The notes: generated by a model from the letters alone, not told the origin. Counted from the stretch's first letter, positions 24,452-31,703 are shown. The stretch is DNA of 64,000 nt from Peptoniphilus lacydonensis (GCF_900106515.1 NZ_FNWF01000003.1:806001-870000), one strand, 5' to 3'. Translations and numbers: made by a program.

Positions 24452-25127
24452 CTACTACCTCCTTCTTATTCCAATTATTTAATATTCCTTTTATATAAGC
24501 TGTAGTTACCTTGTTGTTATCTGCAGATGTCTCTATTGCTTTTATTAGTTGTTCTTCTCCATATTCCTTTTCTAAGTCTCTTAATTTATAAAAATTATAT
24601 TTACTACAATTACCACCACATTCTGCAAAGGTCTTTAAATATAATTTATCTTCTGAATTTCTAACATAGTAGTTGTTGTTATCATTGTTTTCATTGTTAT
24701 CATTGTTGTTAGTTGTTAGCTGATTGTTAGGTCTTTGTTGGTCGTTTGTTAGCTGATTGTTAGAGTCTTTGTTAGGTCTGCTTTCTACACTTTGGTATTT
24801 TCTCCAATTTACAATGGTTATAAGTCGGTTTTGCTTTGTTGATTCATTTGTTAGAAAACCTAACTTTTCAAACCTTTTTAATGCGGTTCTAACATTCTGC
24901 GTTGTTATTCCTTTTCCGCATTTATCCACTATAGAATTTAAACTAGTAATCATTTGACCAGGCTTAACTGTAAATTTTTGTCCTTTCCATTCCCATTCAT
25001 TCTCTTCATGGTTAGCCATTAGCAAAAGCGTTATTAAAATAGTCTTTTGTTCTGGAGTTGAGTTTAGCCATATTGGTTTTTTTATTAGTTCTCTATATAG
25101 TGTTATCCAGCCTTGTCGCCTTGACAT
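24417..25127 (-). CDS. phage replication initiator (winged helix, DnaD-like)
   Basis: 236 residues. The N-terminal ~115 residues are a winged-helix DNA-binding domain (WITLYRELIKKPIWLNSTPEQKTILITLLLMAN, NVRTALKRFEKLGFLTNEST). Residues about 118-155 are an Asn-rich linker. The C-terminal ~75 residues resemble a DnaD tail (FYKLRDLEKEYGEEQLIKAI, TTAYIKGILNNW). The linker DNA contains iteron-like repeats, so the origin may lie inside this gene. Confidence 0.82.
   Translation of the reverse strand: MSRRQGWITLYRELIKKPIWLNSTPEQKTILITLLLMANHEENEWEWKGQKFTVKPGQMITSLNSIVDKCGKGITTQNVRTALKRFEKLGFLTNESTKQNRLITIVNWRKYQSVESRPNKDSNNQLTNDQQRPNNQLTTNNNDNNENNDNNNYYVRNSEDKLYLKTFAECGGNCSKYNFYKLRDLEKEYGEEQLIKAIETSADNNKVTTAYIKGILNNWNKKEVVDGYEDLNIIKL
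24713..24763 (-). repeat. iteron-like repeats, candidate phage origin
   Basis: Two perfect 18-bp copies of TTGTTAGCTGATTGTTAG at 24713-24730 and 24746-24763 (33 bp apart, about three helical turns) inside a wider run of TTGTT(A/T) motifs, encoding the Asn-rich linker of the initiator. Origins placed within the initiator gene are common in temperate phages. The assignment is inferred. Confidence 0.5.
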
Positions 25128-25139
25128 GCCATCACCTGC

Positions 25140-25844
25140 CTAACATACATATACCGGCACACCTGTTAGTTTTTGTATTGATTCCTTGATGTAGTTTTCT
25201 TCAGAGTTACTTTCTGAAAGATGAATTAAATAAATCATTTTTAGCCTTTTTAAATCGCTTTTTAAAATAAAATCAATAGCAGTTTCAAGACTCATGTGTG
25301 TTTCTTTTATTCTCTTCCTTAGCTTGGGATTAAGGGATAAATTATTATTAATTTGTCTAGCTGTATAGTTTACTTCCAAAAGCATATAATCAACGCTAAA
25401 TCTGTATTTGCAATATTTAGTATCTGTTATAAAGGTTAAGCTCTCGCCAGTATTTATATCAGTTATTAAAAATCCCACTGGCTCACTTGCATCATGGATA
25501 GCCCCAAATGGTTTAATTAAAAAGCTTCCAATTTTTACATAGCTATAATGTTCTTCATCTTCTTTTTGTAAAATATCAATCCTATAATCTTCAGGATCTA
25601 ATACATCTTTTGTGCCCTGTGTCATATAAATTCTTGTTCCAAAGTCTAATAGCTTTTTATAATCTCTTGAGTGATCCTTATGCTCATGACTTATAAAGCA
25701 AGCATCTATATCTGATAATCTAAAATTTAGCTTTTCCTGAATCTTGATATATGGGATACCACACTCTAATAAAAGTGCGGTATCCTCATTATTAATTTTG
25801 TAGCAGTTGCCTTTGCTTCCGCTTGCTATTACTTCAATATTCAT
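25140..25844 (-). CDS. MBL-fold hydrolase, YycJ/WalJ-like
   Basis: 234 residues. Metal-binding motif HEHKDH at 53-58, further ligands in FGAIHDASEPVGF and a Glu/Asp in DTKYCKY and LEVNY, and a final IHLSES. The overall pattern follows the YycJ/WalJ branch of metallo-beta-lactamase-fold proteins, some of which are 5'-3' DNA exonucleases (known for WalJ). Its position beside RecT suggests the exonuclease partner of the recombinase (inference). It overlaps the small gene upstream by 11 nt. Confidence 0.85.
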   Translation of the reverse strand: MNIEVIASGSKGNCYKINNEDTALLLECGIPYIKIQEKLNFRLSDIDACFISHEHKDHSRDYKKLLDFGTRIYMTQGTKDVLDPEDYRIDILQKEDEEHYSYVKIGSFLIKPFGAIHDASEPVGFLITDINTGESLTFITDTKYCKYRFSVDYMLLEVNYTARQINNNLSLNPKLRKRIKETHMSLETAIDFILKSDLKRLKMIYLIHLSESNSEENYIKESIQKLTGVPVYVC

Positions 25845-26040
25845 CTTTAAAAACCTGACATTCTATTTGAAAAGTAATCCTACGCATAATGTTTTCTACA
25901 CTTGCCTTAGATACATTTTCATATAGTATGACTGTATAATTTTCATTTTCAGCAACTATTTTATATTTTCCATCGGATGTTTCTTCACAATAAACCATAT
26001 CTGGATTGGATAAAATTCCTAATGCTCCACTTACTATCAT
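25834..26040 (-). CDS. small hypothetical phage protein
   Basis: 68 residues, MIVSGALGILSNPDMVYCEE then alternating beta-strand pattern (DGKYKIVAENENYTVILYENV) and a short helix SVENIMRRITFQIE. Very good RBS GGGGGAG. It sits between RecT and the MBL-fold gene. No family recognised. Confidence 0.6.
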   Translation of the reverse strand: MIVSGALGILSNPDMVYCEETSDGKYKIVAENENYTVILYENVSKASVENIMRRITFQIECQVFKDEY

Positions 26041-26053
26041 TCTTCACTCCCCC

Positions 26054-26857
26054 TTAAAATGGTGCTGTTATTTCTTCATCATCAAGTATTTCGCCAGTCT
26101 CTTCATCTACAATATAATCTGCTTGAGAACTTGGAATGTTTAGTTCTTCTACTGCGTTGTTTTCAATAGTTCCAACTGCAATGTCTACATCCTCTTCTGT
26201 TTTTTCTAGCTTTTGCATCTCTGTAGAAAGGACTCCGTATTTACTCAATAATCTTCTCAAACAAGTTTTTTGTGCCTGTGCATCAAATTCTGTTGTCCAG
26301 GGTCCTTTAGCAAAAGACTTGCTGTATTTCTTGCCCCAATCTGCAGCTTCATCTACACCCATATATAAAGCTTTTTCAAATCCATTAATTAATTGGAAGT
26401 ATGCAAAATAGCCTTTTATTTTGTCACTTTGTTTAGATCCTTTAATTTCTAGTGTGCCCCTTAGTACATCCTCTTTGATCTCCATTCCTTCGTAAATGAT
26501 GCCTGAGTTTATTGCCTTATATTGTCCAGTTCTCATAGCAAGCTGAATAAGACCCTTGTACCCAATAATAAAAGTTGGAACTAATTTCCCATTCTTATTC
26601 TTGAAAGGAACTACATATCCAAAGCCTAGGTTTTTATTTATTGGGAGTTTTAATGTTGCCGCTTTTAAAGCTTCCATTACTACATCCTTAGGCTCGCAGT
26701 TTTGCAAATAACTATCTCCGCCATATAAATCTATTAAGCTTGATACAAAAGCCCCAGCATTGTCGGCTAATGCATTGTCAAATAGATTTCTTACACTTGG
26801 TACGCTTAAAACATTCTTAATTTCATTTACTGGTTTTCTTGCAATTTGATTTGTCAT
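26054..26857 (-). CDS. recT: RecT family single-strand annealing recombinase
   Basis: 267 residues. Typical RecT segments: QNCEPKDVVMEALKAATLKL, GYVVPFKNKNGKLVPTFIIGYKGLIQLAMRTGQYK, DEAADWGKKYSKSFAKGPW and AQKTCLRRLLSKYGVLS. It anneals complementary strands in phage recombination. The C-terminal 45 residues are acidic and variable. RBS AAGGAG. Confidence 0.95.
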   Translation of the reverse strand: MTNQIARKPVNEIKNVLSVPSVRNLFDNALADNAGAFVSSLIDLYGGDSYLQNCEPKDVVMEALKAATLKLPINKNLGFGYVVPFKNKNGKLVPTFIIGYKGLIQLAMRTGQYKAINSGIIYEGMEIKEDVLRGTLEIKGSKQSDKIKGYFAYFQLINGFEKALYMGVDEAADWGKKYSKSFAKGPWTTEFDAQAQKTCLRRLLSKYGVLSTEMQKLEKTEEDVDIAVGTIENNAVEELNIPSSQADYIVDEETGEILDDEEITAPF

Positions 26858-27150
26858 TATAAATTCTCCTTTACAAATTCTTTAAAATATTCATAGGCTT
26901 TATTTCTTATAGTCCTAATATCTTCTTCAAAATAATTATTATCGATCTTAGTCAAATGAACCTTGTTCTCACCAATTACCAAAGAGCAAAGCTCAATCTT
27001 CGGAAATCTTTTTAGGAAGACTGTAATCTCTAAAAAACTACAATCTGGATCATCCTTTTCTAAATCCAAATAAGCTAATTTTTCTATTATTATTTGATTA
27101 TTAGAAGTGTTTATATTTTTTATTAATTCTCTTACATTTTGATATTTCAT
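26857..27150 (-). CDS. hypothetical early phage protein
   Basis: 97 residues (MKYQNVRELIKNINTSNNQ...), with a helical N-terminus, a central beta segment (CSFLEITVFLKRFPKIELCSLVIGENKVHLTKI) and a C-terminal helix. The stop overlaps the recT start by one base. It is probably co-expressed with the recombination genes. No family recognised. Confidence 0.55.
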   Translation of the reverse strand: MKYQNVRELIKNINTSNNQIIIEKLAYLDLEKDDPDCSFLEITVFLKRFPKIELCSLVIGENKVHLTKIDNNYFEEDIRTIRNKAYEYFKEFVKENL

Positions 27151-27404
27151 TTCTTTTTAAAATCTCCATTAATAACCTTTATGCCTGTTTCTTCTTTTTC
27201 TTCATTGAAAAACTCCCTCATCATTTTTGGATGTATAGGATCACCCCATTTTAAAATGTAATTCATATCTTCTTCCTCATTAGATCCCTTAGCTGATCCA
27301 AGGTAATACTTTATATTTCCTAACTCATCTATACCTTTTACTATTCCTATAATTGGAAGTGAAGTAGTCCAAGGTTTGAACCAAATCGCTTTTAATGCTT
27401 TCAT
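27147..27404 (-). CDS. hypothetical early phage protein
   Basis: 85 residues with a beta-barrel-like start (MKALKAIWFKPWTTSLPIIGIVKGIDELGNIKYYLGSA) and a charged C-terminus. It overlaps both neighbours by 4 nt, so it is translated as part of the ATPase-recT operon. No family recognised. Confidence 0.55.
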   Translation of the reverse strand: MKALKAIWFKPWTTSLPIIGIVKGIDELGNIKYYLGSAKGSNEEEDMNYILKWGDPIHPKMMREFFNEEKEETGIKVINGDFKKK

Positions 27405-29242
27405 TTAATCACCAGCTTCTTATCTTCTGAAACTACTAGCTTTACAGTTTGGCCTGGCATCTCAATAACATTATTTACTGCTTCGGCATTATCTATAAAT
27501 ATTGGTGCCTGGAAGTCATATTGTTCAGATAAAATTTTTATTATCTCCAAGCCTGCATTAATTTTTCCTGCATTATTTACATCTGGATAAGGAACTCCAT
27601 TCACTGTTGTTTCGCATGTTTCAACTACTGCTCCATTTACTTGAGTATCAAATAGTTTAAAGTTTACATTCTTAAACTTCTTATTTACTTCATCTGCAAT
27701 TAGCTTGCTTCTTGCTTTGGAATACAGGCTTATTAAATAAAGTGTTTTTTCTGCTTCTTCTAAGCTCTTGGCTATTTCTTTTTCTTTGCCCTTGTAAGTC
27801 TTTATCTTTTCGTCAATTTCTTTATTGATTTTTTCATAGGCTATCTGGCCATCAATTTCTTCTAGTTCCTTATTTAGGTCATTTAGCTTTTTATCAATAT
27901 CTCCAAAGTCCACTGCTTTATTATTTTCAAGCTTCTTTTCTAATTTCCTGATTTCTTTTTCTATCTCTTCAATTTCCGGATTTTCTTTTATTTCTGGGAT
28001 TAATTCAACTTCTGATGTTAAAAGTTTTTCCTTTTCGCCCTTGGCTCCTAATAATTTATTTTTTATGCTTTCACTTTCTGCCTGTAGCTTCTGTAATTCT
28101 TCTTTAAGTTCATTGCCATTTCTTATGATTTTTTCAAGCTTTTCTGATTTAGTCTTTTTGAATAAATCTTCTGGCAATGGCTGATTACATGTAGGGCAAT
28201 TCATTTCTTTGTTGCCTGCTACTTCAGAGTATTCAATCCTTAATTTATCAATTCTTATGCTTACATTTTTAAGTAAGGCTGAATTTTGTGCATCTGCAGC
28301 TTTTAGCTTATTGCAATTAATATCAAAATTTAAAACTTCATCTGCCCTATCTTTTTGTGCCTTGCTATTAAGTTCTTTTATCTTTTTATTTTTGTTGAAG
28401 TCATCTTCTTTTAATGCAATTTTCTTCTTCTGTAATTCTGCTATCTTTGCATAAGCTTCTTGTTTATCCTTGCTGTTATCATCTATAATTTTTTGCTCCT
28501 GCAATTGCTTTATGCCGCCTGTTATAGCTCCTCTTCTGAAATTTAATACATCAAAATCAAATTCTTTCTTTGAGTTCTTTAGTTCGTCTAATCTTGCAGG
28601 AAGTTCCTCAATTTCTTTTTTTAACTTTTTAGCTGTCGCCTTATTCATAGCTTCTAAATCGCCTAAGCTATAATTTTTTAGATCAAGCTCTTTAAGGTCC
28701 GGATTTTCTTTTATAATGTCCTCTTCCTTAATCTCGCCTTCGCAAAGTTTTAATAAGATCTCTCTTCTTTCATCCTTACTTAAAACTTCGTTGAAATGTT
28801 TGGGATTTGTTAGTAGCTTAAAAATTTTTTCATCTGCAATATTATTAATGAACTCTTGATAGTCCTTTTCTTTCTTAGGTATGCCATTAATTTCATATTC
28901 TGTAGTGTTGCCTGAATATACTTTTTCTTGGCTTCCCCTCTTTGTTGTCCACTTTTCTTTAAATGTTTTTTTAAGTAAAACTTCTTGGCCATCAACTTCT
29001 ATAACTCCTGCAACTATATGATCACAGGTTGGTATTTTTCCATCTGCTTCAATTCCCTTAATGCTAAAGTCCTTTTTATTGGTGCTGTCTTTGCCAAATA
29101 GAAGCCATATAAAAGCATCAAATACTGTTGTTTTTCCTGTGGCATTTGCCCCAAGTATTATTGTGTTTTCCTTGAATTTGATATTTAAGTGATCTATGCC
29201 CTTGAAGTTTTTTAATTCTAATTCTTTTAAAAATACTTTCAT
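27401..29242 (-). CDS. SbcC/Rad50-like AAA ATPase with zinc hook
   Basis: 613 residues from ATG 29242 (RBS AGGGG). N-terminal ATP-binding lobe with FKGIDHLNIKF and Walker A GANATGKTT at about 31-39. Long coiled-coil arms are split by a zinc-hook CPTCNQPLP near the middle. The C-terminal lobe has a weak signature region and IFIDNAEAVNN (Walker B, D instead of DE) near the end. This architecture matches phage SMC-like ATPases that work with a nuclease in DNA end processing. The upstream reading frame up to 29278 has no ribosome binding site. Confidence 0.88.
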   Translation of the reverse strand: MKVFLKELELKNFKGIDHLNIKFKENTIILGANATGKTTVFDAFIWLLFGKDSTNKKDFSIKGIEADGKIPTCDHIVAGVIEVDGQEVLLKKTFKEKWTTKRGSQEKVYSGNTTEYEINGIPKKEKDYQEFINNIADEKIFKLLTNPKHFNEVLSKDERREILLKLCEGEIKEEDIIKENPDLKELDLKNYSLGDLEAMNKATAKKLKKEIEELPARLDELKNSKKEFDFDVLNFRRGAITGGIKQLQEQKIIDDNSKDKQEAYAKIAELQKKKIALKEDDFNKNKKIKELNSKAQKDRADEVLNFDINCNKLKAADAQNSALLKNVSIRIDKLRIEYSEVAGNKEMNCPTCNQPLPEDLFKKTKSEKLEKIIRNGNELKEELQKLQAESESIKNKLLGAKGEKEKLLTSEVELIPEIKENPEIEEIEKEIRKLEKKLENNKAVDFGDIDKKLNDLNKELEEIDGQIAYEKINKEIDEKIKTYKGKEKEIAKSLEEAEKTLYLISLYSKARSKLIADEVNKKFKNVNFKLFDTQVNGAVVETCETTVNGVPYPDVNNAGKINAGLEIIKILSEQYDFQAPIFIDNAEAVNNVIEMPGQTVKLVVSEDKKLVIK

Positions 29243-29469
29243 ATCATTATCCCCTGATTGACCATATTCATTAGGCACTCATTTGCTTGTTCTTCTTCAA
29301 ATTGCAAATCATCTAATTTTGATTGGATGTCTAACATGTTTAATCTCATTTCATTTTTCATGTGAATACTATCGCTTGTATAAAATAGATATTCTGCTTC
29401 TTTGTATTCTCTTATAAGTTCTTCTCTCTCGTTTTCTATGTTCTTTATTTCTTTAAAATAATTTTTCAT
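29239..29469 (-). CDS. small coiled-coil phage protein
   Basis: 76 residues, strongly helical and charged (IENEREELIREYKEAEYLF, IQSKLDDLQFEEEQANECL). Good RBS GGAGG. The stop overlaps the ATPase start by 4 nt, so it could be an accessory subunit. Function unknown. Confidence 0.6.
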   Translation of the reverse strand: MKNYFKEIKNIENEREELIREYKEAEYLFYTSDSIHMKNEMRLNMLDIQSKLDDLQFEEEQANECLMNMVNQGIMI

Positions 29470-29507
29470 ACTTCCTCCATTATCTGTGTTATAATAAAGG
29501 CAAATCT

Positions 29508-29774
29508 TTATAAGTTTTTAGTCCTCTTGCTTTGGTCGGTGTGAGGGCTTTTTTTTGCCTTTTCCTCTTCCTTTTTCTTGAAATCAATTGCCATTTTGCA
29601 CAATTCTTCCCAACTAAAAATTACTTTAGTTCCATCTGTAAAATTTATTATTGGAGCCTGACTCATTCCTACGCAAATTTTATCTACTCCGTCTAGTTCA
29701 TCCTTGTCTTGTTCGTCCTCAATTTCCCCTACTAACACTTGCATAGTTAGTTTGTTTTTACTTAGTAATTTCAT
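29508..29774 (-). CDS. hypothetical early phage protein
   Basis: 88 residues. N-terminal beta part (NKLTMQVLVGEIEDEQDKDELDGVDKICVGMSQAPIINFTDGTKVIFSW) and a very charged Lys-rich end. RBS AGGTGG. It overlaps the end of the zinc-finger-like micro-gene by 4 nt. No family recognised. Confidence 0.6.
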   Translation of the reverse strand: MKLLSKNKLTMQVLVGEIEDEQDKDELDGVDKICVGMSQAPIINFTDGTKVIFSWEELCKMAIDFKKKEEEKAKKSPHTDQSKRTKNL

Positions 29775-29929
29775 TTTTTCACCACCTGACTAAACTTATA
29801 ATTAAGCGTTTTTCCATCTTTGTAGGTTATCTTGCAATCCTCTTGCCTATCTCTGTGCATAGCTCTATGTCTTGCAATCCCAAGAGAATTAAATTCTTTT
29901 TCGCAAGTATGGCAATAACAATCTTTCAA
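29771..29929 (-). CDS. C2H2 zinc-finger-like micro-protein (TTG start)
   Basis: 52 residues, TTG start after GAGGTGATAAGG. The first 25 residues read MKDCYCHTCEKEFNSLGIA then RHRAMH: a Cys-x2-Cys pair, a Phe/Leu core and two His with three residues between them, the classical C2H2 finger spacing, which is rare in bacteria. The remaining half (CKITYKDGKTLNYKFSQ) may be a small beta-hairpin. It is packed between two early genes with a 4-nt overlap downstream and a 5-nt gap upstream. A DNA- or protein-binding role is inferred. Confidence 0.75.
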   Translation of the reverse strand: MKDCYCHTCEKEFNSLGIARHRAMHRDRQEDCKITYKDGKTLNYKFSQVVKK

Positions 29930-29934
29930 CCTTA

Positions 29935-30114
29935 TCACCTCACCAAATAATTAAAAAATTCGTCTATAATTTTTGTTCCTGCATATAAAATGTAAAATAT
30001 TAATTTAACTGCAAAGCTGAAAGCCCAGTAGCTTAGAATAAATAAAATGGCTATCCCTATAAGCCTTCTAATTGTTAGCTTGATATTATATTTATTGAGC
30101 CTTATCCTTCCCAT
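29935..30114 (-). CDS. small single-helix membrane protein
   Basis: 59 residues: basic N-terminus MGRIRLNKYNIKLTIRR, then one long hydrophobic helix (about residues 18-46), ending KIIDEFFNYLVR. Excellent RBS GGAGGTGAAAC. Function unknown. Phage micro-proteins of this kind often act on the host membrane or exclusion. Confidence 0.65.
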   Translation of the reverse strand: MGRIRLNKYNIKLTIRRLIGIAILFILSYWAFSFAVKLIFYILYAGTKIIDEFFNYLVR

Positions 30115-30127
30115 GTTTCACCTCCCT

Positions 30128-30316
30128 CTAAAGTCTTATTCCTTGTCTTGAATAAACTCTCAACCAATCCTCGACTTCTTCTTTTATAAAAAATCTCCTA
30201 TTCCCATTTCTTATTTGTGGGAAATCTGGATATTTTTTCGCCATGCTTCTAATCTTGTGCTCGCCTATAGGTATTTCCTTGGCGAGTTCCTTAGCAGTCA
30301 TTAATGTAGCTTCCAT
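30128..30316 (-). CDS. excisionase-like DNA-binding protein
   Basis: 62 residues from ATG 30316 (AGGTG upstream). An alternative GTG three codons earlier is less well placed. The winged MerR/excisionase-type helix-turn-helix is clear: TLMTAKELAKEIPIGEHKIRSMAKKYPDFPQIRNGNRRFF followed by IKEEVEDWL. It could direct excision with the integrase or act as an early regulator. It is not next to the integrase, so the excisionase role is an inference. Confidence 0.72.
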   Translation of the reverse strand: MEATLMTAKELAKEIPIGEHKIRSMAKKYPDFPQIRNGNRRFFIKEEVEDWLRVYSRQGIRL

Positions 30317-30342
30317 TTTATTCACCTACCTTTAAAACAATT

Positions 30343-30379
30343 TTTGATATAATCAACCTTAGAAAGTGAGGTGATTATA
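30343..30379 (+). promoter_or_regulatory. extended -10 promoter with dyad, copy A
   Basis: TGATATAAT (extended -10) begins an inverted repeat, TATAATCA(A)CCT...AGGTGATTATA, that covers the -10 and the ribosome binding site of the next gene, with TAGAAAGTGAGGTGA in the middle. An almost identical element lies at 30744-30777. No -35 box is visible. Confidence 0.6.
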
Positions 30380-30609
30380 TGAATACAAAAATCACTAAAG
30401 AACAAATTAAAAATGCTATTGAATCTTTCGATTCTGAAAACTTCTTCACAAAAAACCGTATAGAAGAAGTTCTTAGAAAATATGCTGATGATAATGACCC
30501 TACAAAGATTAGCCAAGAGGGCCTAATGGCATCTATGCTTGATTTATCAAAAGATTTTACAGCCGACTTTGTTTATTCAGTCTTAGTTGATTTATTTAAT
30601 GCTGAATAA
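30379..30609 (+). CDS. small rightward phage cargo gene, unknown
   Basis: 76 acidic, helical residues: MNTKITKEQIKNAIESF, DSENFFTKNRIEEVLRKYADDND, SQEGLMASMLDLSKDFTADF. RBS GTGAGGTG. It is transcribed against the early operon from its own extended -10 promoter, the same as the DUF2513 gene. This arrangement (own promoter, opposite strand, no phage core function) is typical of morons expressed in the lysogen. No family recognised. Confidence 0.65.
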   Translation: MNTKITKEQIKNAIESFDSENFFTKNRIEEVLRKYADDNDPTKISQEGLMASMLDLSKDFTADFVYSVLVDLFNAE

Positions 30610-30725
30610 AGTTTATCTGCCATAACTGAACAATCTATATTTTGCTCTGTATTAACAGCTATAATACGGAGCATTTCTTTTATCTCTCTTAGTTCAATTA
30701 AGATTTCTTTGATTAATTTTTTCAT
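30573..30725 (-). CDS. small hypothetical phage protein
   Basis: 50 residues: MKKLIKEILIELREIKEML, then RIIAVNTEQNIDCSVMADKLYSALNK. The RBS GGATGGTGAGAA is the same as that of the 31165-31362 gene. Its 3' end overlaps that of the rightward 76-residue gene by 37 nt. It is a helical micro-protein of unknown role. Confidence 0.5.
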   Translation of the reverse strand: MKKLIKEILIELREIKEMLRIIAVNTEQNIDCSVMADKLYSALNKSTKTE

Positions 30726-30743
30726 TTCTCACCATCCTTTATT

Positions 30744-30777
30744 TGCTATAATCACCATAGAAAGTGAGGTGACTATA
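30744..30777 (+). promoter_or_regulatory. extended -10 promoter with dyad, copy B
   Basis: TTGCTATAATCACC...GGTGACTATA: extended -10 TGCTATAAT and a 10-bp inverted repeat with one mismatch, ending at the TTG start codon. The core TAGAAAGTGAGGTGA is identical to copy A at 30343-30379. Confidence 0.6.
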
Positions 30778-31170
30778 TTGAAACTTAATAACGACTGTAT
30801 TCGTGACTTATTACTGACTGTAGAAGAAGAAACTGGATACAATAAAATGATGATTTACAACAATCCAGATTATGAATCCAATAATTTTAAGCTTCTGTCT
30901 AAATATTCTTATGAGGAAATGATCTACCATATAAATCAATGTGAAAAATCTGACTTAATAGAAGTCGGTATTTCTCCAGAAGAATATACGACTATCAGCG
31001 ACTTAACTCCTAAGGGACATAAATACATCTCAGACATACGAAGCGATAATGTCTGGGGTAAAACAAAATCAATAGCCAATAAAATTGGGGCTAAATCCTT
31101 AGATGCAATGGTTCAAATATCTTCTAATGTTATTTCAGAAATAATAAAGCACGAATTTGGTTATCTATAA
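30778..31170 (+). CDS. DUF2513-type protein (TTG start)
   Basis: 130 residues, starting LKLNNDCIRDLLLTVEEETG, then YSYEEMIYHINQCEKSDLIEVG and ISDLTPKGHKYISDIRSDNVWGKTK, the characteristic opening and wing of DUF2513 proteins (winged-helix-like). TTG 30778 is chosen because GTGAGGTGA stands just upstream, and the first residues MKLNxDCIRD match the family start. The longer frame upstream lies over the promoter. These proteins are common in prophages and next to mobile elements, with no proven function. It is transcribed against the early genes. Confidence 0.8.
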   Translation: MKLNNDCIRDLLLTVEEETGYNKMMIYNNPDYESNNFKLLSKYSYEEMIYHINQCEKSDLIEVGISPEEYTTISDLTPKGHKYISDIRSDNVWGKTKSIANKIGAKSLDAMVQISSNVISEIIKHEFGYL

Positions 31171-31362
31171 TTTTTTAGAAGAAATATCCTCTAAAGTTTT
31201 ACCTATTGCCGTTTTTATACTTTCCTTAATATCTACATCATCAAGAATTTGTTCTCCATATTTAAGCGACAATAGGTATAATGTCCCTTTGAGAGCCATA
31301 TTATTAGAAAGCCATTGAAATACTGCAATTATTAATAACAGAATTAAAATTATAGTTAACAT
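31165..31362 (-). CDS. small membrane protein of the early region
   Basis: 65 residues with one N-terminal membrane helix (MLTIILILLLIIAVFQWL) and a soluble tail (DDVDIKESIKTAIGKTLEDIS). RBS GGATGGTG. It is the first gene downstream of cro and behind a second copy of the operator palindrome (31389-31405). Overlaps the DUF2513 gene end by 6 nt, tail to tail. Confidence 0.6.
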   Translation of the reverse strand: MLTIILILLLIIAVFQWLSNNMALKGTLYLLSLKYGEQILDDVDIKESIKTAIGKTLEDISSKKL

Positions 31363-31388
31363 TTTTCACCATCCTTTATTGTTGTTTT

Positions 31389-31405
31389 GTTACTCAATGC
31401 GTAAC
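31389..31405. promoter_or_regulatory. repressor operator, distal copy
   Basis: 17-bp palindrome GTTACTCAATGCGTAAC, with the same GTTAC/GTAAC arms and spacing as the operator at 31624-31640. It overlaps the cro stop codon. Confidence 0.6.
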
Positions 31406-31600
31406 TTTATTTGCAAAAAAAATTTCCATTGGCTCTTTAATATCTAAGATTTCAATTAATTTATTGATTTCATCTGTATTAAAAATTTCGTCTTTCATCC
31501 TTCTTCTTAGTGTATTTGGTGTTATACCTAGTTCTCTAGCTATATCCTGTTGTGTATATCCTTTTTCTACAAATAATCCCTTTAGTTTATTAATATTCAA
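31394..31600 (-). CDS. Cro-like repressor, first early gene
   Basis: 68 residues: a lone HTH domain (VEKGYTQQDIARELGITPNTLRRRMKDEIFNTDEINKLIEIL). It is transcribed divergently from the S24-type repressor with a 156-bp switch region between them, which is the typical Cro position. It is expected to shut off cI and moderate early transcription. RBS GGAGGTGG. Confidence 0.82.
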   Translation of the reverse strand: MNINKLKGLFVEKGYTQQDIARELGITPNTLRRRMKDEIFNTDEINKLIEILDIKEPMEIFFANKVTH

Positions 31601-31623
31601 AAAACCACCTCCTAAAATTATTT

Positions 31624-31640
31624 GTTACTCATTGTGTAAC
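31624..31640. promoter_or_regulatory. repressor operator at the early promoter
   Basis: 17-bp palindrome GTTACTCATTGTGTAAC directly downstream of the early -10 box, covering the transcription start. A further half-site GTTAC at 31661-31665 lies between -35 and -10. Confidence 0.7.
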
Positions 31641-31643
31641 TTT

Positions 31644-31672
31644 ATAATACCTTTGTTTTTGTTACTTGTCAA
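31644..31672 (-). promoter_or_regulatory. early (cro) promoter
   Basis: -35 TTGACA (31672-31667), 17-bp spacer, -10 TATTAT (31649-31644), about 45 bp upstream of cro. It drives the leftward lytic operon and is covered by the operator. Confidence 0.8.
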
Positions 31673-31703
31673 GCAATTTATTTTGTTTTTTAATAAATAT
31701 TTG

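Noticed and set aside
30709-30777. 23-codon extension of the DUF2513 protein
   Set aside because: Covers the promoter and dyad. The TTG at 30778 with GTGAGGTGA matches the family start.
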